Positions 10,732 to 22,371 of a DNA stretch of 64,000 bases are shown piece after piece (position 1 is the stretch's first letter; every line of letters begins with the position of its first letter). The notes under the pieces were generated by a model. It did not search any database, was not told where the DNA came from, and saw only the letters and a program-made list of their open reading frames with translations. A program made the position numbers and the translations under genes. This DNA is from Cornus controversa (Eukaryota > Streptophyta > Magnoliopsida > Cornales > Cornaceae): positions 28,436,806-28,500,805 of the forward strand of contig CM048848.1 of the NCBI GenBank assembly GCA_026545225.1. The letters run 5' to 3'.

Positions 10732-11230
10732 CTCTCTCTCTCTCCGGATCGATAGATGATCTCCCTACCTTCAAAATTTTTGCATCAACTGTTTAAATGC
10801 ATCAAAGACTGACATAAATCGACCGAGTACCCAATAATTTCTGGGTGGATGACACTCTCCACAAATTAACAGCTACTTTTAACAAAGGGTTCAAACACAC
10901 TGCAAAGCGAACGTAGCTGTGGGTATTTTTAAACCAAAATTGAAATTACTATAACTTTTCACACCTCAGTTGCTAACTGTTCCAAAAATCTGATAATTAC
11001 AATGAATAAACAAAAACTCATACCTAGAGAAATATTGATGCACTCATTCACTTCGATACCAGCATCTGCAAGGTAACAATTAAACACAAAAGGAAAAAAA
11101 AAAAGGAAAAGAAAGAGAAAGTCAGCTACATATGAAAAAATGCTTGGAGAAACAAGAAAAACTGTGACGAAAATGAAGAAAGATTCTGGGGCAATTAGAG
11201 CAGAACGACGGGGTTGACTCACCACGGAGA
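10732..11230 (-). promoter_or_regulatory. Probable 5' leader of CNL1 with leader intron(s)
   Basis: Just upstream of the CNL1 ATG the minus strand contains 'gcaaaaattttgaa', which is also found just upstream of the CNL2 ATG and in altered form before CNL3, so a leader exon is conserved. Good donor-like sequences on the minus strand (GTGAGT near 11222 and GTATGAGT near 11022) and acceptor-like TTGCAG near 11078 suggest one or more introns in the leader. Exact splice sites are not proven. A purine/pyrimidine-rich stretch at 11085-11130 is low complexity. Confidence 0.4.
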
Positions 11231-11867
11231 AATGATATACTGTACTATGGTAGGCAGTGGTTCCTTACGTGTTCCTGCGAGACCCCACAAGTAAATTGAA
11301 TAGACTTGATGTCGTTTAATTGGAAGAATAGTTACATTCATAAAAGCGTAATTAGTGACTATAATTTATGTCTTTAAAACAACCATATATATCTGTATAT
11401 TAATTATCATATACAGTATATATAACAAGTCAACTCTCCATGTCGTGAGACTATTTGAAAAATTATAAGCTCTCTGTTTTCTCTTCTCTCTCACTCTGGA
11501 ACAGAACCCAAGTTTGAAAGAACCACACCAAAGTTACACGATTTAAGTTAAAGTCATTCAAAATAAATAAAATAGAGTTTGAAAAAAAACAACCGGAACC
11601 AAAGAACCAGAAATCGGTTATTAAAATCGAATACAACAACAAGATTTCAGAATTTTACAAGATACCAGGAATCAACCCCAATTGAAAACCCAGATAAACC
11701 TTAGTTAATGCCAATTAAAATATAAAGATTAAAAGAAAAAGCTAAAGAACCCAAAAGCCGTCAAACCAAACCAGTACAGGGAAAAAAAGAAAATTGATGA
11801 AGTGCCAAACCCCACTCAGTACTTTCACCAAACACTCTGTGTATCGATTGCCCCCGAACCACTCTGA
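11231..11867. other. Intergenic stretch upstream of CNL1
   Basis: AT-rich with no recognisable gene. It may hold the CNL1 promoter (transcribed leftward) and the decayed 5' part of the zinc-finger relic that starts at 11868 (rightward). I see nothing else I can support. Confidence 0.5.
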
Positions 11868-12170
11868 AGCACTCTCGAACCCATTTTGATTAGAAACCCC
11901 GAGTCCAACCTTCCCAAGGCCGTGAAGCTCAAGTGCACTCTCTGCGACACAGCGCTTTCGGCTTCAAACCCGTCAAGAACAGCCTCAGAGCATCTCAAGA
12001 GAGGGCTTGCCCCAATTTCAGCTCCTTGTTGAAACACCATTTTTTTTTTTTTTGATAAATAAGCTCCGTGTTGAAACACCATTAGCGATGATAGCTTCCC
12101 CTTCTTCACATAATCATCGGAAACAAAGCTCACAAAATGAAGGTACTTCTTCGGTTTCTTTCTCATTCTA
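11868..12170 (+). pseudogene. Relic of a plant hAT-like protein gene, BED-type zinc-finger exon
   Basis: The plus strand reads LEPILIRNPE followed by LPKAVKLKCTLCD and SASNPSRTASEHLKRG. This is the highly conserved N-terminal BED-type finger of a plant gene family described as hAT transposon superfamily proteins (Cys-x2-Cys ... His). In the family the next residues are a second Cys within TCPNF; here the frame is shifted by a two-base loss just after KRG (about 12005). A small insertion follows (12040-12060), then recognisable family sequence (PSSHNHRKQSSQNE, about 12090-12140). There is an upstream stop at about 11865 and no remaining exons are seen. It is a broken fragment carried near CNL1 on the opposite strand. 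BED fingers occur fused to some NLRs, but here there is no fusion. Confidence 0.7.
12020..12081. repeat. Poly(T) insertion flanked by a ~21-bp direct repeat
   Basis: 'agctccttgttgaaacacc' and 'agctccgtgttgaaacacc' flank a run of T followed by gataaat. The arrangement resembles a very short target-primed insertion (poly(A) on the minus strand) with a long target duplication, inside the zinc-finger relic. A simple slippage or duplication event is the alternative. Confidence 0.55.
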
Positions 12171-12494
12171 TATAGCACTCGACCAGAGTAGAAAAGAGTG
12201 CAATAAAAATGAATCCTCTGTGTATCTCTCTCTTTGGTTTCTGACTAATATATTTGGTTCGGATGTCTGAAATTTTCAACCAGAAGTGTTCGGTTCCAGG
12301 AAAATTCCGTCCGGGTTGTTCAACACTATGTCTCGCTGGTTCGTGGGCAAATGTGAGAGAGAGAGAGTAAACTGATGTTTGGAGAGCAGAGACAAAAAAA
12401 CTGACCAGCATTTTTAAGGGTTTTGAGGGTATAAGGTTAAATTTAGATACTTTATTATGGTGTTGACTCTATTATGTACTTTATTTATTTATTA
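12171..12494. other. Intergenic stretch
   Basis: No gene recognised; a short GA run lies at about 12356-12369. AT-rich towards the Stowaway insertion. Confidence 0.5.
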
Positions 12495-12755
12495 CCTCCG
12501 TCCCATAATTCTTAGGATGTTTGAAAAACCTAATTTTTTATGGTGGGATTCACTTTTTAGTGTGATAATGAATGAATTTACATATTAATCATTGTTTAAA
12601 AGTTAATATTATTATTATATGATGGACCCAACTTTTAGGATAGTAGAGTTTGAAAATGGTAGTTTAAGAATCATATAATTCATTTTAAGAAATGGACATG
12701 TATTTTGGGACATCCCAAAAAAGAACAATGGACTAAAATTATGGGACAGAGGGAG
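12495..12755. mobile_element. Stowaway-like MITE (Tc1/mariner type)
   Basis: A 261-bp element with terminal inverted repeats: cctccgtcccataattctta at the left, and at the right the complement begins ctccctctgtcccataattt. It is flanked by TA dinucleotides (12493-12494 and 12756-12757), the hallmark target site of Tc1/mariner-derived Stowaway MITEs. There is no coding capacity. It lies upstream of CNL1. Confidence 0.9.
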
Positions 12756-12757
12756 TA

Positions 12758-13512
12758 TTAGATTTGTGAAATTATTTTAATTTTTAACTGGACTTAAAAT
12801 TGAAATAATCTGAAAAATTAAGCAAAAAATGAATAAACCTAATAACCCCTCTCTAGATTTTAATCTAAGTTGATTTTGCCACGAAATTGCCAAAAGGAGA
12901 TATTGTGACATATTTTTATAATTGGCAATCTTCGGTGTCAAAACCTGACATGATCGAGTTGTAATCTTTTTTTTATATTCTTGTAATTGATCATGTAATT
13001 AAAGTCTTAGAGTAAACATGAATTTCTACACTAACCATGAATTTTTTCTTTCAAAGGTATGAAGCTTGACACTTCAGAAGAAGGCATCAATGATCTGAAC
13101 AAGGATTTGTTCGATTGAAATTTTCGGATGGTTCCGAATGCATGTGTACATCGTTGATCAAGTATGAGAGTCATGTGTAGTCCAGGTAAAGTAGTGAGAA
13201 CACATATATTTCAAATTGAGTGGTTCTGACCTTGCAAAACAGGATTTTTGAGCTTTTTTTAAAAAAAAATTACAAGGTTGGACTAGTCAAGGTTTAGCTG
13301 AACTGGTCCATGAGATCTCGGTATCTTAAAAACGGCGCAACTCACACATTTATATGTATTATTCATTTTGAACATTGCATCTAGTAGTGTGGTTCATAAA
13401 GTATTAGCAATTTGAATACTCTCTTTCTTATAATACAACTGTTTCCAAATTTCCATGACCAAAAAGAACATTTGGCAGTTAAATTGTTCATCACCTCATC
13501 CATTCATCTACT
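12758..13512. other. Intergenic stretch, nothing recognised
   Basis: AT-rich sequence without a supported gene, repeat or RNA. A T/A homopolymer tract lies near 13253-13270. Confidence 0.5.
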
Positions 13513-14665
13513 AAATTCACCATAACTAGGAAATAGTCTGATCTTCTGTAGGCTTTATGGAAAATTTGGACAGGACAAATTTGCTTTCTCCACTAAACAC
13601 TAGCCAAAATATGGTTGATTTGCTCTTACACTAATTTCCCTAGTGATGTTATTTGAGCAAGTATATTTTAAAATTGGGCACTGATATCTTCAATTTGCCT
13701 TACTCCATTTCCTTTTCTCACTATTAAGCCAATCACATTGAGATTATACATGACAACACAACACAACACAACACAGGGTGAAGCCATAACAGAGGCCATG
13801 TTTGATGGTTATTGCCACAAAATCCTTTTGAGGAAATAATGTTCTTCTACCTATTCTTAATGCCTACCTCTACTTCACTCCACCATCTTTCAACCAAGTG
13901 ATCAAAATGACTGTAGGTACAGAAAAGTTGTTACTACACTTTCAGAAAATCTTTTGTCCCTTCTTTCCTTCCTCTATTCAGTCTTTAAATAACTTTATAA
14001 ATACATTAATTGCACCCGTAATTGTTCCGCCCGTTTTGGGTTTTGCTCATGAAATTAAGTCTTAACTCATTGCAGAATTTCGGTGTTCGATGCTGTTGTT
14101 GGGGAGGAATGACAGATTTTTCTTCCCCTACAATGACCTTCTGAGTCAATATAGCAAGTGTGAAGGAAATTCAGGCTCTCTTCTATTTTTCCAAGATTTG
14201 ACTTTTTCTCGATGTTAATTGATAACGTTAGAATTGGGAAATGGACTAGACAAAGCTCTAGTAATGTCTAAGCTATTAGGTGTCGGCCAGTTCCTTGAAA
14301 GTTCTAAATTCTAATATATCATTAAAAATGATTGCATGGCTGAAAGAATCCAGCCACAAACTAGCTATGTAGATTAATTATTATCACTATTATCCTTTAG
14401 ATCTCTTGAGTAAGTTCACTACCATAAGTGATTACTGCTGAGTAAAAACTACAAAATATATGATTTGACCTTGAACTCTAGTTCCCCATCTTTTCAACAA
14501 ATGGTAAGGTAACATTGGATTTCAGTTTTGTAGGAAGAGTATTTTCACACTGATGACATTAATATTAACAAAAAATTTAAGTGTTTGTTGTCGCAGTTGT
14601 GAGATGCATAACATACCACAAAATAATGGTTTCATACCTATGATACTGGCAGTTGAATTCATCCC
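13513..14665. repeat. Diverged segmental duplicate, copy 2 (partner 3310-4501)
   Basis: Direct-orientation copy of 3310-4501, carrying an extra segment at about 13885-14140. It ends about 25 bp before repeat unit A begins. It includes an ACACA-type short repeat near 13750-13775. Confidence 0.75.
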
Positions 14666-15617
14666 TTCGCCTTTAATCAGATATATGTTATGCATCACAG
14701 CAGTACGGTAACAGGCACTATTTTCCTTCTATTATTCTTACTCTGGATTACTCTATGAAAGAAATCACTAGTTTGATCCCTAAATGAACGAGTGTTGCAT
14801 GCTTCAAAAACATATATAGCTTTAGATATACATGATGTTGAATGGACATTGCATCCTCCATTTAAAGAGCACTGGCACCATTCAGTGCCCTGAAAAGATT
14901 CCGATTCCAAATATAACAAGTCAGGTTCAGGATACGAGTCATACGACATTTTTATAATCAAATTTAAGAGTACATTTATTAAAATATATATAAGTAAAAA
15001 TGGTTAAGTACAGAAAAAAAAATCACCTACGTAGTATAGATATAGTGCACATAACACCCCGATGTTCAAAAAATACCCTCCTAGGGCATTGAAAACTTCT
15101 ATCATGATTCACCATTTTCGTACAATAAAAATGCGAGAGCCAAGGTATCAACAACCACAATAGCGCTCGGCCAGGAAATTCTATAATTTTTGTTTGTTAC
15201 TTGAAAAAACATGGTAAATCAGAAAAGCATCGAAATTATTTAAGATTTTCTAATTAAAATTAATAAAGTGTGCTCCATATTTTTGTCTAGCGTAGCTCTT
15301 GGACCTTTCTTTTCGTCTTGCACAGTTGTCGAACCTTTTTCCTTCTTTTTCTTGTCGTCTTGCACAACTCTCAAACTTGGGTGAAGTGAACCTTTTTTTT
15401 AAAATTGATTTAGGAATATTAGTTTTATAGAGATGTTGTTATTGATTGGAAGAAAGAGTCCAAAATGAATTATAATTCAATTTTGATGGAGAAGAGCAGC
15501 AAGTTTGGGGTCCGGAAGGATAAACCATTAATAGTGGTACAATTTTTTCCAACGAAGATCTCTGGAAGAAGTGGGGAAGAGATCGAGTATGTATGTGTAT
15601 ATTTTTCTTCAATCATA

Positions 15618-15770
15618 GGTGTTCGGGCCAGCTTGCCCGCACCTCGATTAATCTAACGAAGCCCTAAAGTTAATGATCAGGCAAGTTTTTATTGACCCTA
15701 AGGAGACTCGAACCGGTGACCATTGGGGAGTAAACCCAAGGTCTGACCAGCCAAGCTACCCCGTAGGGTT
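15618..15770 (-). mobile_element. Au-like SINE (tRNA-derived), copy in unit A
   Basis: On the minus strand the 5' part has a tRNA-promoter layout: a box A-like GTAGCTTGGCTGGTCAGA and a box B GGTTCGAGTCTCC. The 3' part (TTAGATTAATCGAGGTGCG, then AAGCTGGCCCGAACACC) matches what I know of the angiosperm Au SINE family, followed by an A-rich tail. It is present at the same place in units B and C, so it inserted before the unit was duplicated. Confidence 0.8.
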
Positions 15771-15897
15771 AAAGGGATTGTTTAGGTTTATTTTGTCATT
15801 TAATTATTTTGAAATAAGATTGGAGTTCCTAAAGACATTTTTGGAGCGCAAATAGTAACTCTCTTGGTAAAAAGGTTGATCATGACTATAAAATATA

Positions 15898-16616
15898 GGA
15901 AAATACTTGCATACTCACCAGTGAGTAGGTAAGCTCTCCTGACTGTTGATATGTTCCAATAAAAAATGAACACATCAACTTTAATTTCAAAATTTAAAAT
16001 ATAATAAATAAGGATAATAAATGGGATTGATCTAACTTCATTTGGGTAATTGACATTCTATATTCAACCTTTTCTCTCTTTCACCTCATCTCACATTCAC
16101 GCCTCTCTTCACTATTCATCTTCCTCTCACCCTCCACGGAACATCATCACTCAAAAGACAACTATATATGATAGTATATTAATACACTTTATACACATAA
16201 ACACATGTGTATATATTATATATTAGTTATATTTAACCTAGCAGACTCCTACAAAAAAAAAAAAAAACAAAATTAAAGAGGTGCAATGTACGTAATTAGG
16301 ATATATCATGAATCTGTATATGGGAATAGTTAATAATTTTTTGACTCTTAATATACTATTATATATAGTTGCCGTTTGAGTAATGATGTTCCATAGAAGG
16401 TGAGAGGAAGAAGAATAGTGGACAGAAGGCGTGAATGTGAAAAGGGGTGAAAGAGAGATAAGAGTGAATATAAAACGTTAATTACCCGAATAAAGCCGGA
16501 TCAATCTTATTTATTATCCTTATTTATTACATTTTAAAATTTGTAATTAAAGCTGATGTGTTCATTTTTTATTCGAACACATCAATGGCCAGGAGGGCTT
16601 ACCGACTCCCTGGTCC
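15898..16616. mobile_element. Foldback MITE with long inverted arms, copy in unit A
   Basis: Two inverted arms of roughly 260-270 bp surround a loop of about 200 bp. The ends are ggaaaatacttg and, on the complement at the other end, gga(c)-type sequence, with the 9-mer taaaatata on both sides (15889-15897 and 16617-16625). A 9-bp target duplication with long TIRs suggests a MULE-derived MITE. The right end of this copy is shortened relative to units B and C. Confidence 0.8.
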
Positions 16617-17490
16617 TAAAATATATAGGGTGAATATCTTAGACCTTCCCTGAGGTTTGTTCAAATATCTCTAGGCTAAAACTTTTTGAAAAAGTGTGGT
16701 CAACCTCTCCTGAAGTTAGTCCAATTTTTTCTGACCACCCCTGACGTTAGTTGATTGTTAAGCCCATCAATGGTATATTTTCAAAATGCTAAAACTACCC
16801 ATAATTGAATAAAAAGAGTTAAATGACCCTATTAGTACACTAAATTACCATGCTAATTAAATTCAAACGGACAATAGTACCTGTAGATGCAAAAAATTCC
16901 TATCGTTTGGAAATTAATGTTCCCACTCACCGGATGAAACACAAGTAAGAACAATGAATAAATAATGGAAAAAATTGATTTACATGATTCAGCTCATCTT
17001 GCCTACGTTCATAAATGGGAAGAGAATTTTATATATCTCAAGAATTTTACAATGACTCTCACTCTCAAATTTAAGAATCAACTACTAGGAAGATTTCATT
17101 TCTTTCTCCTGAGAATTCGTCGTCTTTTCCCATTCCCTTGGTCTCTCCCCTTTATACTTCTGATTTGCAGTGATCTCTCCTCAATTTTCTTAGAGAATGA
17201 TGGAAATTATATAATTTCCTTAAATCACTCGGTGATCAACGGAAATTAAACACCAATTTGAACTTGATTGAGGATCTGAATGAGGGGATTATGTTGGCCT
17301 TTTGATGAGTCAACATATATGTGTTATGCTGTGTGGACCATTTGGTTGATGTGTTGAGTCTGCTGATTTAACCACCACGTGTCCTATTCTTATTGTCTAG
17401 GGTCATTTTTTGTTCCCACCGTACCCCTGCATCAATTTCTTTCTTTTAAGTCTAGGTTTTGAGTTTTGTTATCAATATATATAGATATAT

Positions 17491-17703
17491 GGTAAATTAC
17501 TGTGACATCTCTGAGGTTTTGTCTAATTACTCTCAGATTAAAGTTTTTAAATTATGGTGATCAACCTCCCTTATTTGGTTGACTTTACTCTGACTACCCC
17601 TGTTATTAATTGACAATCAGTTTCGTTAAAGTCACTTAAAATAAAAAAATCAAAATGTCAAAACTATCCTCGGTGACGGTAGTGTTAATGTGACATTTAT
17701 AGA

Positions 17704-17738
<35 letters not shown>

Positions 17739-18516
17739 AATCTCAGTCAAAAAATTAAAAATTAATGTTATTTTTGCATAAAAGTATTTTAACTTGAGAG
17801 TTCTTTTGAAATTGTATATTAGATGTGATTTTATTTAATGGATCATTAGTCTGACAAGAGTGTCAGAGTAATTTTGTAAAAATTTTAATTTGAGGGCAAT
17901 TAAACCAAATCTCAGGGAGGTCAGAGTAATTGTAATACCCCGCTCCAACACATGGTATGATATTGTCCACTTTGGGCCTGAGTCCGCACGGTTTTACTCT
18001 TGGGGTTTACCCCAAAAGGCCTCATACCATTTGAAGAGAACATACTATATATAAGCACATCCCCTTTTCCACACCCAGGCGATGTGGGATTAAACACCCT
18101 GTACCATGTCAGTGTGGTAGCTCTGTCCAGTGTCTGTCTTCGCACCCGCCCACTCACACCCGTCCACAAGGGTTACTACAATCCACCCCCTACGAGGCCC
18201 GACGTCCTCGTTGGCACACTTTCGGCTGGGTTCAGGCTCTGATACCAACTGTAATACCCTGCTCCAACACATGGTATGATATTGTTCGCTTTGGGCCTAA
18301 GCTCGCACGGTTTTGCTCTTAGGTTTTACCCTAAAAGGCCTTATACCATTTAAAGAGAACATACTACATATAAGCACATCCTCTTTTCCACACCGAGGCA
18401 ATGTTGGATTGAGCACCCTATACCCTGTCAGTGTGGTAGCTCAGCCCAGTGTCTGTCTTCGCGCCCGCATCCGCCTACTCACACCCATCCACAAGGGTTA
18501 CTACAGTAATTTACCC
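17491..18516. mobile_element. TIR MITE (ggtaaattac ends), copy in unit A, split by a TRIM
   Basis: Ends ggtaaattactgtgacatct at the left and, on the complement at the right, gggtaaattactctgacctc give inverted repeats of about 30 bp. It is embedded in AT microsatellite, so the target duplication cannot be resolved. Uninterrupted copies in units B and C are about 436 bp; this one is enlarged by the TRIM at 17931-18505. Confidence 0.75.
17931..18505 (-). mobile_element. Complete TRIM element (LTR retrotransposon in miniature)
   Basis: Two direct LTRs of about 250 bp (17931-18180 and 18250-18505), both beginning TGTAATACCC and ending GGTTACTACA, flank an interior of only 69 bp. Next to the right LTR, the complement of 18235-18247 reads TGGTATCAGAGCC, an initiator-Met tRNA primer site. 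A purine-rich GGGGGTGGAT lies next to the left LTR on the same strand, so the element runs leftward. Direct repeats gtaat flank it (17926-17930, 18506-18510). The same site is unoccupied in units B (near 34720) and C (near 48240). It has no coding capacity and depends on other elements. The structure looks whole; it is a fossil of moderate age because the two LTRs differ at a number of positions. Confidence 0.92.
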
Positions 18517-20835
18517 ATATATATATATATATATATATATATATCATTATATAAGTATGTAAGTATATGTCTATATATATGCAATAGTGTTTAACTGCTC
18601 TCTAGGGAGCAGTGAGTAGACTACACACTTTTAATTATAGCCTTAAGATCTAATCCTAAGGCTGTTAATTAGAATAAGTTTCTTCATTCTTATATTAGGA
18701 AACTTACCAATATTTTTATTTCTATTAAACACTAATAATGTAAAATGACAATAATAGACATTATTTAAAAGGAAAAAAAACACTCATCAGTATATTCTGA
18801 TCTTCTTTTACATCAATTTTCATTATTGCCCAATCCATTTGAACCACCAACTTACTTTTACACATTGAACCCATCCAATTGGAACTGCCTTATATCTACT
18901 TGGGACTAGTGGGGATGATAATCTAAACCCTTAGATTTGCCAGTTTTGCCGTTGCTTAGGGTGCTTGATGGTGGCGATCTAATTTTTCGGGTGAAGGAAG
19001 GTGGGAACTTGGCATCGGCCTCTTGCTTGGTGGTGGCGTTGTCTTTGTTTCGATGCCAAATCATGGAGAGAGAGATGGCTTCACCCTCTTGCTTGGTGGT
19101 GGCGGTGTTTTTTGTCTGATGCCAAATCGTGGAGAGAGAAAGAGAGAGTGATATAAAAGAGGAGAAAGAAAAGAAATAAAAATAATAATGAGTGCGTGAG
19201 TGTGATATAGAATGTAGTGGGTTAATGATGACCGTTTGATCGTAGATAGGGAGAGTTACTTTATACCGTAGATAGGCATAGATATTTTGAACTATACGAC
19301 TGATTTTGTGCACACAAATTTCGTGTCCAAAAATCTTTGAATGAAAATGAGTAACAAATAAATAATTTTATTAGTTTTAGAAAAATGGGTACAATTCTCT
19401 GTGGTCGATTCTTTTACAATAAAGAATCGTCCTCTGATTTAATCTCCTTGATGTTTGGTGCAAGGGCTTCAAAATCTTGTTCTTGAACTGGTAGTGATGA
19501 GCTTTCTTCAAATCTTTAAGATTGAGGATAGGCTTGACGGGATTTTCGATCGAGGGCTGATAAAGCTTGATCTCGAACGATGGATTGAAGGTCTTTGAAA
19601 AGAACGGTACTTGTGTAGCATGCTTGATGAAGGTCTTAGAAGAATAACGGCACTTGTGTGACGTGCTTGTTGTTATTCGTCTTCAGATTCTTCGTTGGTT
19701 GAAGGTCTTAGAAGAAGAATGGCACTTGTGTGGCATGCTTGTTGTTCTTCATCTTCAGATTCTTCGAGGATTTAAGGTCTTTAAAGTAGAATGGCACTTG
19801 TGTGTCATACTTGATGTTTTTTGTCTTTAGAATTTCGTTGGTTGAAGGTCTTAGAAGTAAAACGGCAATCGTGTGGCGTGCTTGATGTTCTTCGTCTTCA
19901 GAACTTCGAGTGTTACTCGAGGCGGAGGTTCGGCAGAGCTTTTATGTGCTCTTGATCTCTCTTTCCCTCTGTCTCTGTGTGTCCCTGAATGTGTAGGGTG
20001 ACGTTGTATTTATAGGCAAAAGGGTGAGAGTTTAATTTGGTAACTCCCCATTAATCGTGCCAACTTCTATGAATAAAGAGATTTTGCCTCCTTTTATATG
20101 GAAATAAATTCAAATTTAAATTTGAATTATCACACATTTTTTTAAAGGCCTTAACCTTTAAGATTTTGACACATGTCCGTTGACGGGACCCACAATCTTA
20201 GAATTTAATTGATCAAGAGTGTTTGACTTGTTGACCAATCAGATGGTGATTAGACCATCACAAAATTTATGTGTCTACAAATTGCCCCCACTTCAAGTCT
20301 CACGTTAAATCGAGCTTATCATGTATCTAAAGCGGGACTTGAAGTATTTAATTTTCGCAATTTTTTTTTGCAAAAATCCAATTGCAAAGAGGATGTCTTC
20401 TTTGTCAAGATGAATTGGAATCTTCAAAACCTTATTGCAAAATGGGACCTTTTTTTTTTTTTTTTGTCCAAGCGAAATTGAAGACTTGAGGATCATATTA
20501 CATTTCTTATCCAAACAGTATTGAAGAGTTGAGGATCCTATTGCAAATAGGAGTTTTTTTTCTTTGTCCAAACAGAATTGAAGATTTGAGGATCCTATTG
20601 CAAATAGGTTTTTTTCCTTGTCTAAACAGAATTGGAGTCTACAAAATCTAATGGCAAGTAGGATTAATCCACCATTTTTTTTTCTTTTTTTTTCTTTTCT
20701 ACTGCACCTTTTTTTTCTGTTACTTGAGGTATTGATATAAAACATAGTTCAAAATTTCAAGATTTTTTTTTTGAGAACCCCTTTTGGAAAGTTGCTTGCA
20801 CAAGTACATTTGTATGACTATCTTTGAAGTCTCTG

Positions 20836-21172
20836 ACTGTGTGTACAATTGCGCTCTGGTGCACCACTTCCAGATGTGTGATTTGACAATTTGCGCAAAT
20901 GCGATTGTTTTCTGCATTTTGAAAATTCTGACTGTGTGCACAATTGCGCTCTTGTGCACCAGTCTAGGAAGCAAATCTGGCTGTGTGCATAATTGCGCTC
21001 TTGTGCACCAGTCTTGGAGGCAAAATCCTGTTGTGTGCACAATTGCGCTCCTGTGCACCAGTCTTAGAGGCAAATCCGGGTGAGTGCACAATTGCGCTCT
21101 TGTGCACCAGTCTTGGAGGCAAATCCGACTACGTACACAATTGCGCTCTTGTGCACCAGTCTTGGAAACAAT
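20836..21172. repeat. Six ~50-bp tandem repeats inside the Gypsy-type element
   Basis: Repeats of the form gcacaattgcgctcttgtgc followed by accagtcttggaggcaaatc occur about six times with substitutions, in the non-coding interior near the 3' end of the element. A second, looser series ('gaggatcctattgcaaatag') lies at about 20380-20660. Confidence 0.9.
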
Positions 21173-22371
21173 GCTTGGCCAGAACCACAACCATTATCTT
21201 AAAACCATATTTCATGCAAGTTTGTTTATGTGTTTGTTTGAAGCAAGGAGGCAAAATTACACCTTTAATTTCACACCCCCACTTTTTTTTTTTGGCTAGA
21301 CAGTTTATACTTGGGTCAAGGAGTTTTAAATTTTTTTTTTAGAAAGTTTATACTCGTGTCATAGAGTGTCATCAACAGTTTAGACTCGTATCGGGGAGCA
21401 CTTTAGCTTTGATTATTCTTCAACTCTGCAAGATTCAGAAGACAGTCTAAACTTGTGGTGAAAAGTGTGAACAAGCTCGGCATTAATTTGAATATTTTCT
21501 TCTTGATTTGTTTCTTCATTGTGCTCTTATTGTACTTGAGAAGAAACATCTCCTTCGAACTCATCTCCCCACCCAGAAGGGAGAGGTATTTATTCGTCAT
21601 GGTCTATGTAGGCGGATTAAACCTCACCCAGTATGCTTTCATTCCGCTGCGAGATTTGATCCAGATAGCATCTTTGAGCTTCAGTCCCCACACTTTTCCT
21701 TTCTCTAGGCTTTTGATTTTTTGAGCCTCTTGTTCCATCTAGGATTGTAGATGATTTTGTTCCTGTTCCTTATTTTGTAGCTTTAGACTCTTACCTTGGT
21801 GCTTGTAGATGACATGTTGGGAAGGAATTACTTGAGTTGCCATTTGTATATTTTCAGACATTGATTCTTGCTAGATCTTTTTAAAACCATTGCCTTCTTG
21901 AGCATTCTTCTTTGGCCTCCAAATAAGCATAATTTTTTGATCCTTTCTATTTGAGGTTGTTTGAGGAAACATGAAGAATTACTTATATAATGCTTCTTTG
22001 ATGCAAATCTTTGCGATTTGTCACTTTGGTTATGCCTTGGTTTTTCTTGTTCCCTTTTTGAGACTTCTTTCTTATTTTGAGGTTTGAGAAAATGTGTAGG
22101 TCTTTTTAAAGGACAGGTGTGAATCTTGCTCCCTTGCCAATGGTATTTTATATGACAGAGTTGAGAATGACCTTCGTATGAAAGGTTAGATCCCTGTCTA
22201 TCCAGTCAGTCTTCTACCAAGGTTTTCTTGACTCAATGTCTTATGTAATTGAGAACCTTCACATGAAGTCACTGAAACAACATGATGTGTTTCTTGATAT
22301 AATTCTTTAGAGACGATACTTATAACATAAGATGTATTTATTTCATCGTCTGAGTTAGTAAATATTTTGTC

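Larger units (their letters stand above)
14692..19306. repeat. Large non-coding repeat unit A
   Basis: A block of about 3.6-4.6 kb that recurs in the same orientation as unit B (31543-35177) and unit C (35178-49100). Landmarks in order are 'cacagcagta', an Au-like SINE, a foldback MITE, a shared 'cacaagtaagaacaatgaa' region, a TIR MITE and a GA-rich 3' part. There is no convincing gene; short frames in it are not shared with coding constraint. It is cut at 19306 by the Gypsy-type element. Unit A has extra sequence near 15195-15405 relative to B and C. Confidence 0.85.

Noticed and set aside
15618-15770. A tRNA gene (box A/box B-like sequence on the minus strand)
   Set aside because: The cloverleaf cannot be completed, the same sequence recurs in all three repeat units, and its 3' half matches the Au-type SINE rather than a tRNA.
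18906-19313. Ser/Tyr-rich minus-strand frame of 135 residues
   Set aside because: Low-complexity reading of GA-rich DNA at the end of repeat unit A; the matching part of unit C does not preserve it.
20836-21172. CRISPR-like regular repeats
   Set aside because: Repeats are degenerate, have no conserved spacers, and lie inside an LTR element in plant DNA.
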